Part shown: positions 8,084 to 15,712 of the stretch, piece after piece | Numbering within the stretch: position 1 is the first letter of the stretch | Layout: each line of letters begins with the position of its first letter | Assembly (NCBI GenBank): GCA_044222225.1 | Contig: JBGANR010000011.1 | Coordinates: 62,001 to 126,000 of the forward strand | DNA length: 64,000 bases | Direction: 5' to 3' | Source of the DNA: JBGANR01 sp044222225 | GTDB lineage: Bacteria > Actinomycetota > Actinomycetes > Mycobacteriales > Mycobacteriaceae | Made by a program: the position numbers and the translations under genes | The notes under the pieces: model-generated | What the model was told of the DNA's origin: nothing | What the model saw: only the letters and a program-made list of their open reading frames with translations | Database searches by the model: none

Positions 8084-9184
8084 TCACAACGCACCCCCGG
8101 CGCCGATGAGCCGCAGGTAGGCGGCGGCGAAGTCGATGCGCGTGGCGAGCACGAGGGCGTCGGTGAGCGTCGCCGACGCCATGGGCGAGACGTCCACGAC
8201 GGAGTCGGCGGCGACGACGTCGACGTCCGACAGCGACGCCAGCCGGTGCCGTGCCTGCGCGGCCCGCCCCGGCGAGGTGATGACCTCGACGAGCACCGGG
8301 CGCACCGGGATCGGATCGAGGAACGGGTCGGCGAAGATGTCGTGCGGGGCGTCGTCCGGGCGGGCGGCCAGCGCTCCCGCGACGGAGGAGACGGCGGCCG
8401 GGCGGCCGGCGAGCGTCAGCAGCATGGCCGAGCCGTGCCGGGCGACGGGTGCCAGCGCAGGCTCGTCCGGACACAGCGCGATCTCGCGGCCGACCCACCG
8501 CATGGCGAGTGACTTGGCCGCGTTGGCGAACATGTCCGCACCGGCTCTGTCCGAGAGCGATTCGGCGTCGACGGCGTCGGCGACCCGGCTCAGCGACGAG
8601 CCGCCGTCCGGCGGACCGCCGGCGACACCCCGGTCGGCCACGGCGCCGAACACCCCTTCTGCACCCGGCGCGACGGCGGCGATGACCGCGGCCGTGACGG
8701 CGACGAAATGCGGGTAGGTGAACTCGTCCGGCACCGGGACGCGCGGCGAGAGGTCCAGCGCGCGGCCGGAGGCGGCCTCGGCGAGCGGACCCGCCAGCGG
8801 CCCCGCGACGATGAGCTCGGCACCGCGCCGGCCGGCGATCGCGGCCGCTTCGGCGAGCTCGGGGCTCGCCGGATCGGTGCCCGCCACGATGACGACGTCG
8901 AGCGGACCGACCCAGCGCGGCAGCCGTGGCGCGACGACGAGCGGGACGTCGACGTGCGGGGCGGCGAGCGCGAACGCGGTCTCGACGCCGTCGGCGGCGG
9001 GCCCGGGCGACGCGACGGCCACGACGGCGCGCGGCGTCATCCCCGTCAGCGCGCGCAGCATCGACTCTGCCTCCGAGACGACGCGCACCTGCGCACCGGC
9101 ACTGGCGGCGGCACGCAGCCAGCCGCCGGAATCGGCGTCGAGAACGGCGCCGGAGTCGTCGAGATCGAGCATGTCCGCCAGCAT
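8084..9184 (-). CDS. TobH-like protein with SIS-type sugar-phosphate fold
   Basis: A 366-residue protein found between manA and manB in Mycobacteriales (Rv3256c position, from memory). It starts MLADMLDLDDSGAVLDADSG and has alternating strand/helix segments such as VSEAESMLRALTGM, RAVVAVASPG and PLDVVIVAGTDPASPELAEAAAIAGRRGAELIVAG, which resemble the SIS domain of phosphosugar isomerases. Database names are TobH or SIS-domain protein; the reaction is not established. ATG 9184 follows an AGGAGGAGGGGG ribosome site and is preferred to an upstream start. The 58-bp gap to manA and shared strand support co-expression with mannose-phosphate metabolism. Confidence 0.8.
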   Translation of the reverse strand: MLADMLDLDDSGAVLDADSGGWLRAAASAGAQVRVVSEAESMLRALTGMTPRAVVAVASPGPAADGVETAFALAAPHVDVPLVVAPRLPRWVGPLDVVIVAGTDPASPELAEAAAIAGRRGAELIVAGPLAGPLAEAASGRALDLSPRVPVPDEFTYPHFVAVTAAVIAAVAPGAEGVFGAVADRGVAGGPPDGGSSLSRVADAVDAESLSDRAGADMFANAAKSLAMRWVGREIALCPDEPALAPVARHGSAMLLTLAGRPAAVSSVAGALAARPDDAPHDIFADPFLDPIPVRPVLVEVITSPGRAAQARHRLASLSDVDVVAADSVVDVSPMASATLTDALVLATRIDFAAAYLRLIGAGGAL

Positions 9185-9371
9185 CCCCCTCCTCCTCTCC
9201 TCCCCCGCGCATCGCGCCGACACCGTCGGCGCAGACGGGTGCGCCTCTCCCTCGATCATCCGCCGGTCTACGGGCTCAGGCCCGGCCGCGGTCGGATCAA
9301 CTATGCCAGGCGGCATCGACCACCCCTGCACGCCGCCGCTGCCCGCAGGCGCGAATCCGACCCGCGTCCGG

Positions 9372-10751
9372 CTATCCCGCGCGGACGATCGCGAGGATCT
9401 TGTCGACGAGCGCCGACACCGTCGCCTCGTCGGCGGCCTCGACGTTGAGCCGCAGCAGCGGTTCGGTGTTCGACGCCCGCAGGCTGAACCACGAGCCGTC
9501 GGCGAGTTCGACGGTGACGCCGTCGAGCCGGTCGACGGCCGTCGTATCGGTCGCGAACGCGTCGATCACCGCGGCGACCGTCGCGTCCGGGTCGGCGACC
9601 GTCGAATTGATCTCCCCGCTCGCGGCGTACCGCGAGTACCGGGCGACCAGTTCGGAGACGGTGCCGTCCGACTCGGCCAGCGCGGCGAGGACGTGCAGCG
9701 CCGCGAGCATCCCGGAGTCGGCGCCGAAGAAGTCGCGGAAGTAGTAGTGCGCCGAGTGCTCGCCGCCGAAGACGGCGCCGGTGGCGGCCATCCGCTCCTT
9801 GATGTAGCTGTGGCCGACACGCGTGCGCTCGGGCACGCCGCCGTTCTCCTCGATGATCTCCCGCACCGCGTGCGAGGTGATGAGGTTGTGCAGGATCGTC
9901 GCGCCCGGCACCCGCGCCAGCTCCCGCTCGGCGACGAGCGCCGTGATCGCCGACGCCGACACCGCCACGCCGCGCTCGTCGACGACGAAGCAGCGGTCGG
10001 CGTCGCCGTCGAACGCCAGGCCGATGTCGGCACCGGTGTCGACGACGAAGCGCTGCAGGTCGACGAGGTTCCGCGGGTCGAGCGGGTTGGCCTCGTGATT
10101 CGGGAAGGTGCCGTCCAGTTCGAAGTAGAGCGCGTGGACGGTCAGCGTCGGCAGCGGACCGAGGACGGCCGGCACGGTCAGGCCGCCCATGCCGTTGCCC
10201 GCGTCGACGGCCACCGAGAGCGCGCGACGCGTCGGCACCGGGGCCAGCTCGTGGAGGAACTCGCCGTACCCGGCCAGCACGTCCTCGGATCGCACCGTGC
10301 CGCCGCCGGGACCCGCGGGGACGCCCGCGGTCACCTCGGCCGCGATCGTCGCCAGCCCGCTGTCCATGCCGACGGGCTTGGCTCCGGCGCGGCACAGCTT
10401 GATGCCGTTGTAAGCGGCCGGGTTGTGGCTGGCCGTGAACATCGCACCGGGCCGGTCCCCCGCGCCGGACGCGTAATAGAGACAGTCCGTGGACGCCAGA
10501 CCGATGACGACGACGTCGAGACCCTGCCCCGTGACGCCCTCGGCGAACGCGGCCGACAGCCGCGGCGACGAATCGCGCATGTCGTAGCCGACGACGATCT
10601 CGGTGGCGCCTTCGGCGGCCATCAGCCGCGCGAACGAGCCGCCGACGTCCCGCGCGAAGCCCTCGTCGAGATGCACGTCGACGAGGCCGCGGACGTCATA
10701 GGCCTTGATGAGAGCGGATACCTGCTCCGGGGAACGACTCACGTCGCTCAC
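9372..10751 (-). CDS. manB: phosphomannomutase / phosphoglucomutase
   Basis: Interconverts mannose-6-phosphate and mannose-1-phosphate, the step after ManA toward GDP-mannose. The 459 residues show the alpha-D-phosphohexomutase order: an N-terminal IKAYDVRGLVD, then GAMFTASHNPAAYNGIK whose Ser is the phosphorylated catalytic residue, then the Mg2+ loop FDGDADRCF, then the sugar-binding GGEHSAHYYFRDFFGADS, and a C-terminal phosphate-binding domain RASNTEPLLRLNVEA. ATG 10751 gives a full-length protein. It is the first gene of the manB-tobH-manA run on this strand. Confidence 0.95.
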   Translation of the reverse strand: MSDVSRSPEQVSALIKAYDVRGLVDVHLDEGFARDVGGSFARLMAAEGATEIVVGYDMRDSSPRLSAAFAEGVTGQGLDVVVIGLASTDCLYYASGAGDRPGAMFTASHNPAAYNGIKLCRAGAKPVGMDSGLATIAAEVTAGVPAGPGGGTVRSEDVLAGYGEFLHELAPVPTRRALSVAVDAGNGMGGLTVPAVLGPLPTLTVHALYFELDGTFPNHEANPLDPRNLVDLQRFVVDTGADIGLAFDGDADRCFVVDERGVAVSASAITALVAERELARVPGATILHNLITSHAVREIIEENGGVPERTRVGHSYIKERMAATGAVFGGEHSAHYYFRDFFGADSGMLAALHVLAALAESDGTVSELVARYSRYAASGEINSTVADPDATVAAVIDAFATDTTAVDRLDGVTVELADGSWFSLRASNTEPLLRLNVEAADEATVSALVDKILAIVRAG

Positions 10752-10811
10752 CGTAGCGGGTCACGGCGATTCGTACGACGACACGGGCGCCGCGAGACAG
10801 GATGTCCGCGG

Positions 10812-11204
10812 CTATTCCGGGTCGGGCAGGACGCGGAGGTGGCCGCGCCGGGCCGGGCGGGTACGCGCCGGCTGGGGCACCGGCGTCAGGACCGGGTCGC
10901 GGCGGGCGGCCGGGCGGCTCGCGACCGCGCGTCCGGCACCGTCGCTGACGGCCTCGGCGAGCGCCGTCAGGTCGTCCTCGTCACGGGCGACGGGCTCCGG
11001 GAAGGACGCCGCCGATCGCATGAGCTCCCAGCCCCGCGGCACCGTGATGCGCGCGGCATGGCGAGCGCACAGATCCCACGAGTGCGGCTCGGTGCTGTGC
11101 GAGAGCGGGCCGATGACGGCGATGGAATCGGCGTAGACGAACGTCAGTGTGGCGACGGCGCGTTGCGCGCATGCGGGTCGACTGCACTGACGGGGGCTAC
11201 TCAC
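10812..11204 (-). CDS. DUF3499 family protein (small zinc-ribbon-like actinobacterial protein)
   Basis: About 130 residues. The N-terminal half reads CSRPACAQRAVATLTFVYADS...SHSTEPHSWDLCARHAARITVPRGWEL, the conserved DUF3499 pattern (Rv3258c, from memory). C..C early and C..H later look like a metal site. The C-terminal part is variable and rich in Arg and Pro. No biochemical function is known to me. GTG at 11204 is chosen because homologues begin close to the first Cys pair; GTG at 11213 is an alternative. It sits between manB and the metallopeptidase-like gene as in mycobacteria, and probably shares a divergent promoter with the latter. Confidence 0.8.
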   Translation of the reverse strand: MSSPRQCSRPACAQRAVATLTFVYADSIAVIGPLSHSTEPHSWDLCARHAARITVPRGWELMRSAASFPEPVARDEDDLTALAEAVSDGAGRAVASRPAARRDPVLTPVPQPARTRPARRGHLRVLPDPE

Positions 11205-11284
11205 GCAGGACACCCTACGATGTCGCGCCGCGGGAGCCACATCGACACGCTCGGCCGATCGGGCCGACGTCTAAGATCACCGCC

Positions 11285-11731
11285 ATGCGAACGCACCGGG
11301 ACCGACGTGGCCGCGGGCTGCGCTCCCCCCTCTTGACGCCCGCCCACCCGGCGTGGGCGTCGCGGGCGGACAGATTCGACGACGCGGCGCTCGCCGCCTA
11401 CGCGGAGATCGACGGGGCCTGGCACGAGGAACTGACCGACCTCGACATCGCCGTCGACGACATCCCCCGCATGCTGCCGAAGGATCCGGATTCGGTGAAC
11501 TGGCCGATCGAGGTGACCGCCGACGGCCCGGTCCCGCTGGCGCGGCTCATCCCGGCCGGTGTGGACACCGAGGGGCAGGCGACACGGGCGCGGATCGTGC
11601 TGTTCCGGCGACCGATCGAGACGCGGGCGCACGACGACGACGAGCTGGAGGACGTGCTGCACGAGGTGCTCGTGCAGCAGGTGGCGACGTATCTGGGCGT
11701 GGACGAGGACACCATCGACCCGGAGGGCTGA
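11285..11731 (+). CDS. metallopeptidase-family (minimal zincin-like) protein, degenerate zinc motif
   Basis: A 148-residue protein in the position of Rv3259, whose family is annotated as zincin-like metallopeptidase. It reads RSPLLTPAHPAWASRADRFDDAALAAYAEI, then VDDIPRMLPKD, and near the end LHEVLVQQVATYLGVDEDTID. In active members the last segment is HExxHxxG. Here HEVLVQQ keeps the first His-Glu but has Gln where the second His should be, so peptidase activity is doubtful. ATG 11285 is the only good start after the divergent DUF3499 gene. It is convergent with whiB2 across a terminator. Confidence 0.78.
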   Translation: MRTHRDRRGRGLRSPLLTPAHPAWASRADRFDDAALAAYAEIDGAWHEELTDLDIAVDDIPRMLPKDPDSVNWPIEVTADGPVPLARLIPAGVDTEGQATRARIVLFRRPIETRAHDDDELEDVLHEVLVQQVATYLGVDEDTIDPEG

Positions 11732-11800
11732 GCGGGCCGGGTCGAGCGCCGAGCCGGCCGGGTCGATCGGGGGCGCCGGGCTCGATCAGAGAGACGAGAA

Positions 11801-11832
11801 GGCTCACCCGGCCGGACGATGCCGAGTGAGCC
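11801..11832. terminator. bidirectional terminator between metallopeptidase-like gene and whiB2
   Basis: GGCTCAC-C-CGGC (11801-11812) pairs with GCCG-A-GTGAGCC (11821-11832) around the 8-base loop CGGACGAT, lying between two converging stop codons. The preceding 60 bases hold loose GCCGGGTCGA repeats. No long T-tract. Confidence 0.55.
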
Positions 11833-11856
11833 CTGGACGATCAGACGTGCAGACGA

Positions 11857-12156
11857 TCAGATGATGCCGCGCTTCATCCGGCGGCGCTCCCGCTCCGAGA
11901 GTCCGCCCCAGATGCCGAAACGCTCGTCGTTGGCGAGCGCGTATTCCAGGCACTCGGCCTTGACATCGCAGCCGTGGCAGATGCGCTTGGCCTCACGCGT
12001 CGAGCCGCCCTTCTCGGGGAAGAACGCCTCGGGATCGGTCTGTGCGCACAGCGCACGGTCCTGCCACTGGTCCTCTTCGATGGCTCCGAACAGCTCGTCG
12101 AAATCGGTCGGTACAGCCGCCAAGTGGCGCATGCCACCTGCCTCGTTCACGCTCAT
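11857..12156 (-). CDS. whiB2: WhiB-family iron-sulfur transcription factor (WhiB2/WhmD type)
   Basis: A 99-residue DNA-binding protein that carries an oxygen- and NO-sensitive 4Fe-4S cluster. The four cluster ligands are Cys37 (RALCAQ), Cys60 and Cys63 (CHGC), and Cys69 (ECLEYAL). They are followed by the WhiB signature GIWGGLSERERRRMKRG, whose basic tail contacts DNA. The orthologue in mycobacteria (Rv3260c position) is needed for septation, and this gene lies in the same place beside fbiA. ATG 12156 is preceded by GGAGGCGGGGA, so the longer frame from 12189 is rejected. It is divergent from fbiA across a long intergenic region. Confidence 0.93.
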   Translation of the reverse strand: MSVNEAGGMRHLAAVPTDFDELFGAIEEDQWQDRALCAQTDPEAFFPEKGGSTREAKRICHGCDVKAECLEYALANDERFGIWGGLSERERRRMKRGII

Positions 12157-12698
12157 TCCCCGCCTCCCCGTCCACCGCGCACACGGCACCGCCGCGCCGG
12201 CACAGTGACGTCGTCTCGTCCGTCGATCGTTAGCTGCAAGACTCCCGCAGGACCTGCAGTCCCGAGAATCGGAGTCGGCCCCCGTTGCTGAATAACACTA
12301 CTGTGATTAGACACGCGGACCGAGCGGACGGTCAAGCCGAACGAGGACGTCCGCCATATCACGCAAGCACGCGTTCACAGGTTCTCCACACGCGCGTTCG
12401 TGTCGTGAATCGCCTCACCCGAGCGAGCCCTTCCACGAGCGTTTCCGCAGGTAGAAGCCCTGCGTGTGCGGCGCGCCCGCCGACGGACGAGGGTGTCGCC
12501 GACGTCACACGGCCGGCGACCGCGCGGCGTCTGGACGCGGACTCTAAGAAGACTCTGAGGCCCGGCGCGTCGGTTCGACGGCGCGTCGCGGAGCCGCCGG
12601 ACGGCCGCCCCGGACGGCCCGTTGATCTGGATGATCGAGGCCCGGTGGTGGTCGACTATGCGGCAGGCTCCGACCACCCGGCGACTAGGGTTGTCCCG
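12157..12698. promoter_or_regulatory. 542-bp divergent intergenic region between whiB2 and fbiA
   Basis: No convincing gene is seen: the frame of fbiA stays open back to 12285, but the extension is Arg/Pro/Ser-rich, has no ribosome site and lacks family similarity. An AT-richer patch at about 12285-12312 (TTGCTGAATAACACTACTGTG) is the best place for the whiB2 promoter, leaving a leader of 100 bases or more. CTGCAAGACTCCCGCAGG and CCTGCAG nearby (12235-12260) form short inverted pairs. Nothing more could be assigned. Confidence 0.4.
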
Positions 12699-13733
12699 GT
12701 GAAGATCACCGTCCTCGTCGGCGGCGTCGGCGGAGCCAGATTCCTGCAGGGGGTCCGCGAACTCGCCGGCCCGACGCCCTTCCCGTCCCGGCCGCCGCTC
12801 TCGGCCGCGCAGCCGGCGTCCGGTGGAACAGTCGACGCGCCGGCGCACGAGGTGACCGCGATCGTCAACGTCGGCGACGACGCATGGATGCACGGCGTCC
12901 GCATCTGCCCGGACCTCGACACCTGCATGTACACGCTCGGCGGCGGCATCGACACCGAGCGCGGCTGGGGCCGTGCTGGCGAGACCTGGCACGCCAAGGA
13001 CGAGCTGGCCGCCTACGGCGCCGACCCGGACTGGTTCGGGCTCGGCGATCGCGACCTCGCCACGCACCTCGTCCGCACCCAGATGCTCGAGGCCGGCTAC
13101 CGGCTCGCCGACGTCACCGAGGCCCTGTGCCGACGCTGGCAGCCCGGCGTCCGGCTGCTGCCGGCCACCGACGACCGGCACGAGACGCACGTCGTGGTGT
13201 CCGACGACCCGGCCGACCCGACCGCCAAGCGGGCCGTCCACTTCCAGGAGTGGTGGGTGCGCCGCCGCGGCGACGTGCCGACGCACGGCTTCGTCCAGGT
13301 GCCCGGCAAAGACGCCGCGCCGGCGCCCGGCGTCGAGGCCGCGATCGCCGAGGCCGACGTCGTGCTGCTCGCGCCGTCGAACCCGATCGTCTCCATCGGC
13401 GCGATCCTGTCGGTCCCGGGCCTGCGGGCCGCGCTGCGGACGACGCCGGCCCCGATCGTCGGCGTCTCCCCCGTCATCGGCGGGCATCCGCTGCGGGGCA
13501 TGGCCGACCGCTGTCTCGACGTCGTCGGCGTCGAGACGTCCGCCGCGGCGATCGCCCGGCACTACGGCGCCCGCAGCGGCAACGGCCTGCTCGACGGCTG
13601 GCTCGTCGCCGCGGGTGACGCCGAGGAGGTCGACGGCGTCGCCGTCGCCGAGGCGCCGCTGCTCATGACCGATCCGACCGCGACCGCCCAGATGGTGCGG
13701 GCCGCGATGGCACTCGTGGGAGTCGAACTGTGA
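12699..13733 (+). CDS. fbiA: coenzyme F420 biosynthesis: 2-phospho-L-lactate/enolpyruvyl transferase
   Basis: CofD/FbiA joins the deazaflavin Fo to an activated three-carbon phosphate unit (phosphoenolpyruvyl-GPP in mycobacteria) to give (dehydro-)F420-0. The 344 residues begin KITVLVGGVGGARFLQGVREL, with the CofD nucleotide-binding loop GGVGGAR. TAIVNVGDDAWMHGVRICPDLDTCMYTLGG is the family core, and LLAPSNPIVSIGAIL closes the GTP/GPP site. GTG 12699 with AGGG 11 bases upstream is chosen because homologues start at this strand. The stop codon overlaps the GTG of fbiB by 4 bp, so translation is coupled. It acts in the cytoplasm. Confidence 0.95.
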   Translation: MKITVLVGGVGGARFLQGVRELAGPTPFPSRPPLSAAQPASGGTVDAPAHEVTAIVNVGDDAWMHGVRICPDLDTCMYTLGGGIDTERGWGRAGETWHAKDELAAYGADPDWFGLGDRDLATHLVRTQMLEAGYRLADVTEALCRRWQPGVRLLPATDDRHETHVVVSDDPADPTAKRAVHFQEWWVRRRGDVPTHGFVQVPGKDAAPAPGVEAAIAEADVVLLAPSNPIVSIGAILSVPGLRAALRTTPAPIVGVSPVIGGHPLRGMADRCLDVVGVETSAAAIARHYGARSGNGLLDGWLVAAGDAEEVDGVAVAEAPLLMTDPTATAQMVRAAMALVGVEL

Positions 13734-15136
13734 GTACTCAAGAGCCGGCGACGGCGATTCCGCAAGCACCGACGGTGCAGGCTCCGTCGGCGCAGGACGA
13801 CCACCGCGCCCACGGGCCGATCCAGATCCTGCCCGTCCCCGGCCTGCCCCGCTTCCGCCCGGGCACGGACGTCGCGGCCGCCATCGCCGCGGCGGCACCG
13901 TGGCTGGCCACCGGCGACGTCGTGGTGGCCACCAGCAAGATCTTCTCCAAGGCCGAGGGCCGGCTCGTCCAGTCCCCGGCCGACCCGGACGAGCGCGACG
14001 CGGCCCGGCGTGCACTCGTGCTCAGCGAGTCGGTGCGCGTCGTCGCCCGCAAGAACCGCACCCTCATCACCGAGAACCGGCTCGGCATCGTGCAGGCCGC
14101 ATCCGGCGTCGACGGCTCGAACGTCGCCACCTCGGAGATCGCGCTGCTGCCGGTCGACCCCGACGCGTCGGCCGCCCGGCTGCGCGCCGGACTCGCCGAG
14201 TTGCTCGGCATCGACGTCGCCGTCGTCGTCACCGACACGATGGGGCGCGCGTGGCGCACCGGGCAGATCGACGTCGCGATCGGCGCGGCCGGCATCACCG
14301 TGAGCCACCCCTACGACGGGATGCGCGACGACTACGGCAACGCGCTCGTCGTCACCGACATCGCGGTGGCCGACGAGGTGGCCGCCGCCGCCGACCTCGT
14401 CAAGGGCAAGCTCGACGGGATCCCCGTGGCCGTCGTGCGCGGGCTGCGGCCCGTCGACGACGGCTCCTGCGCCCGCGATCTCGTCCGCCCCGGCGAGGAG
14501 GACCTCTTCTGGCTCGGCACGGCCGAGGCGATCGAGCGCGGCCGCCGCGAGGCCGTCGCCCTGCGGCGATCGGTGCGGCGCTTCGCCGACGAACCGGTCG
14601 CCGAGGAGGAGCTGCGCGGCGCGCTCGCCGACGCGCTCACGGCGCCCGCGCCGCATCATTCGACGCCCGTCCGCTTCGTCTGGCTGCGCGATCCCGCCCG
14701 CCGGGCGCACGTCCTCGACGCCCTCGCGTCGCGCTGGCGCGCCGATCTGGAGGCCGACGGGCGCGACGAGGACGAGATCGAGCGGCGCGTCGCCAAGGGC
14801 CGGATCCTCTACGACGCACCCGAGATCGTGCTGCCGTTCCTCGACCCCACCGCGGGTGAGCACGATTATCCGGACGATGCGCGACGGGCCGCCGAGCGGC
14901 ACATGTTCCTCGTCGCGGGCGGCGCGGCCGTCGAGAACCTGCTGGTGGCGCTGGCCGCGCGCGGGCTCGGCAGCTGCTGGATCGGCTCGACGATCTTCGC
15001 CGGCGACGTCGCGACCGCGGCACTCGACCTGCCCGAGCACTACGTCCCGCTCGGCACCGTGGCCATCGGCGTGCCGGCCGACGCCCCGACCGAGCGGGGT
15101 GCGCGGGACGTCGGGGCGTTCGTGTTGGAGCGGTGA
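13730..15136 (+). CDS. fbiB: coenzyme F420 gamma-glutamyl ligase / dehydro-F420-0 reductase, bifunctional
   Basis: A 468-residue two-domain protein of the actinobacterial type. The N-terminal CofE domain (about residues 25-260) adds gamma-linked glutamates to F420-0 using GTP; motifs include ATSKIFSKAEGRLV, ITENRLGIVQAASGVDGSN and VVVTDTMGRAWRTGQIDVA. The C-terminal domain (about 275-468) is an FMN-binding nitroreductase fold starting RRSVRRFADEPV; in mycobacteria it reduces dehydro-F420-0. The GTG start overlaps the fbiA stop, and the stop overlaps the next NUDIX gene, so the three are translated as one unit. Confidence 0.95.
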   Translation: MSTQEPATAIPQAPTVQAPSAQDDHRAHGPIQILPVPGLPRFRPGTDVAAAIAAAAPWLATGDVVVATSKIFSKAEGRLVQSPADPDERDAARRALVLSESVRVVARKNRTLITENRLGIVQAASGVDGSNVATSEIALLPVDPDASAARLRAGLAELLGIDVAVVVTDTMGRAWRTGQIDVAIGAAGITVSHPYDGMRDDYGNALVVTDIAVADEVAAAADLVKGKLDGIPVAVVRGLRPVDDGSCARDLVRPGEEDLFWLGTAEAIERGRREAVALRRSVRRFADEPVAEEELRGALADALTAPAPHHSTPVRFVWLRDPARRAHVLDALASRWRADLEADGRDEDEIERRVAKGRILYDAPEIVLPFLDPTAGEHDYPDDARRAAERHMFLVAGGAAVENLLVALAARGLGSCWIGSTIFAGDVATAALDLPEHYVPLGTVAIGVPADAPTERGARDVGAFVLER

Positions 15137-15696
15137 GCGGGGAGCGGCTGCATCGGTCGGCGGTCGCCGAACTCACGGCGTGGCGCGCCCCGGACCACGG
15201 CCAGGACGCGCTCCGGCACACGTTTCTCGCCTTCCTGGCCGCCCGCGAGGACGGCTGTCTGCGCGCCTGCGCGCCCGGGCACGTCACGGCGTCGACGGTG
15301 GTGCTCGACGAATCGCGCACCCACGTGCTGCTGACGCTGCACCCGCGCGTCGGCCTGTGGATCCAGCTCGGCGGGCACTGCGAACCGGGCGACGACGGCG
15401 TCCGCGCCGCTGCTGCCAGGGAGGCCCTCGAGGAGTCCGGGATCGCCGGGCTGCGTCTCGGGCCGCTCGCCCAGCTCGACACGCACCCCATCACCTGCTC
15501 CCTCGGCGTCCCGACGCGTCACCTCGATCTGCGGTACGTCGCCCTCGCCTCGGGGCGTCCCGATCCGGTGTGCTCCGACGAATCCGTCGCGTTGCGGTGG
15601 TGGCCTATCGACGCGCTGCCCGACAGAATCGAGAAGACGGCGTTGCCCGACCTCATCGCACGGGCCCTGGCGGCGCTGGAGACAGAACCCGTCTGA
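15133..15696 (+). CDS. NUDIX hydrolase
   Basis: A 187-residue protein with the NUDIX box GGHCEPGDDGVRAAAAREALEESGI, matching GX5EX7REUXEEXGU with the catalytic REALEE. A conserved region before it (GHVTASTVVLDESRTHVLLTLHPRVGLWIQLGG) is typical of actinobacterial NUDIX proteins. The substrate is probably a nucleoside diphosphate derivative but cannot be named. The GTG start overlaps the fbiB stop by 4 bp, so it is co-translated with the F420 genes; whether it cleans up an F420-related nucleotide is only an inference from context. No targeting signal is seen. Confidence 0.88.
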   Translation: MSGERLHRSAVAELTAWRAPDHGQDALRHTFLAFLAAREDGCLRACAPGHVTASTVVLDESRTHVLLTLHPRVGLWIQLGGHCEPGDDGVRAAAAREALEESGIAGLRLGPLAQLDTHPITCSLGVPTRHLDLRYVALASGRPDPVCSDESVALRWWPIDALPDRIEKTALPDLIARALAALETEPV

Positions 15697-15712
15697 GCCG
15701 GAAGGGACACAC

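Noticed and set aside
12285..12698. N-terminal extension of fbiA by 138 codons
   Set aside because: Arg/Pro-rich, no ribosome site, and CofD proteins start at the KITVLVGGVGG strand. The DNA is better read as a divergent promoter region.
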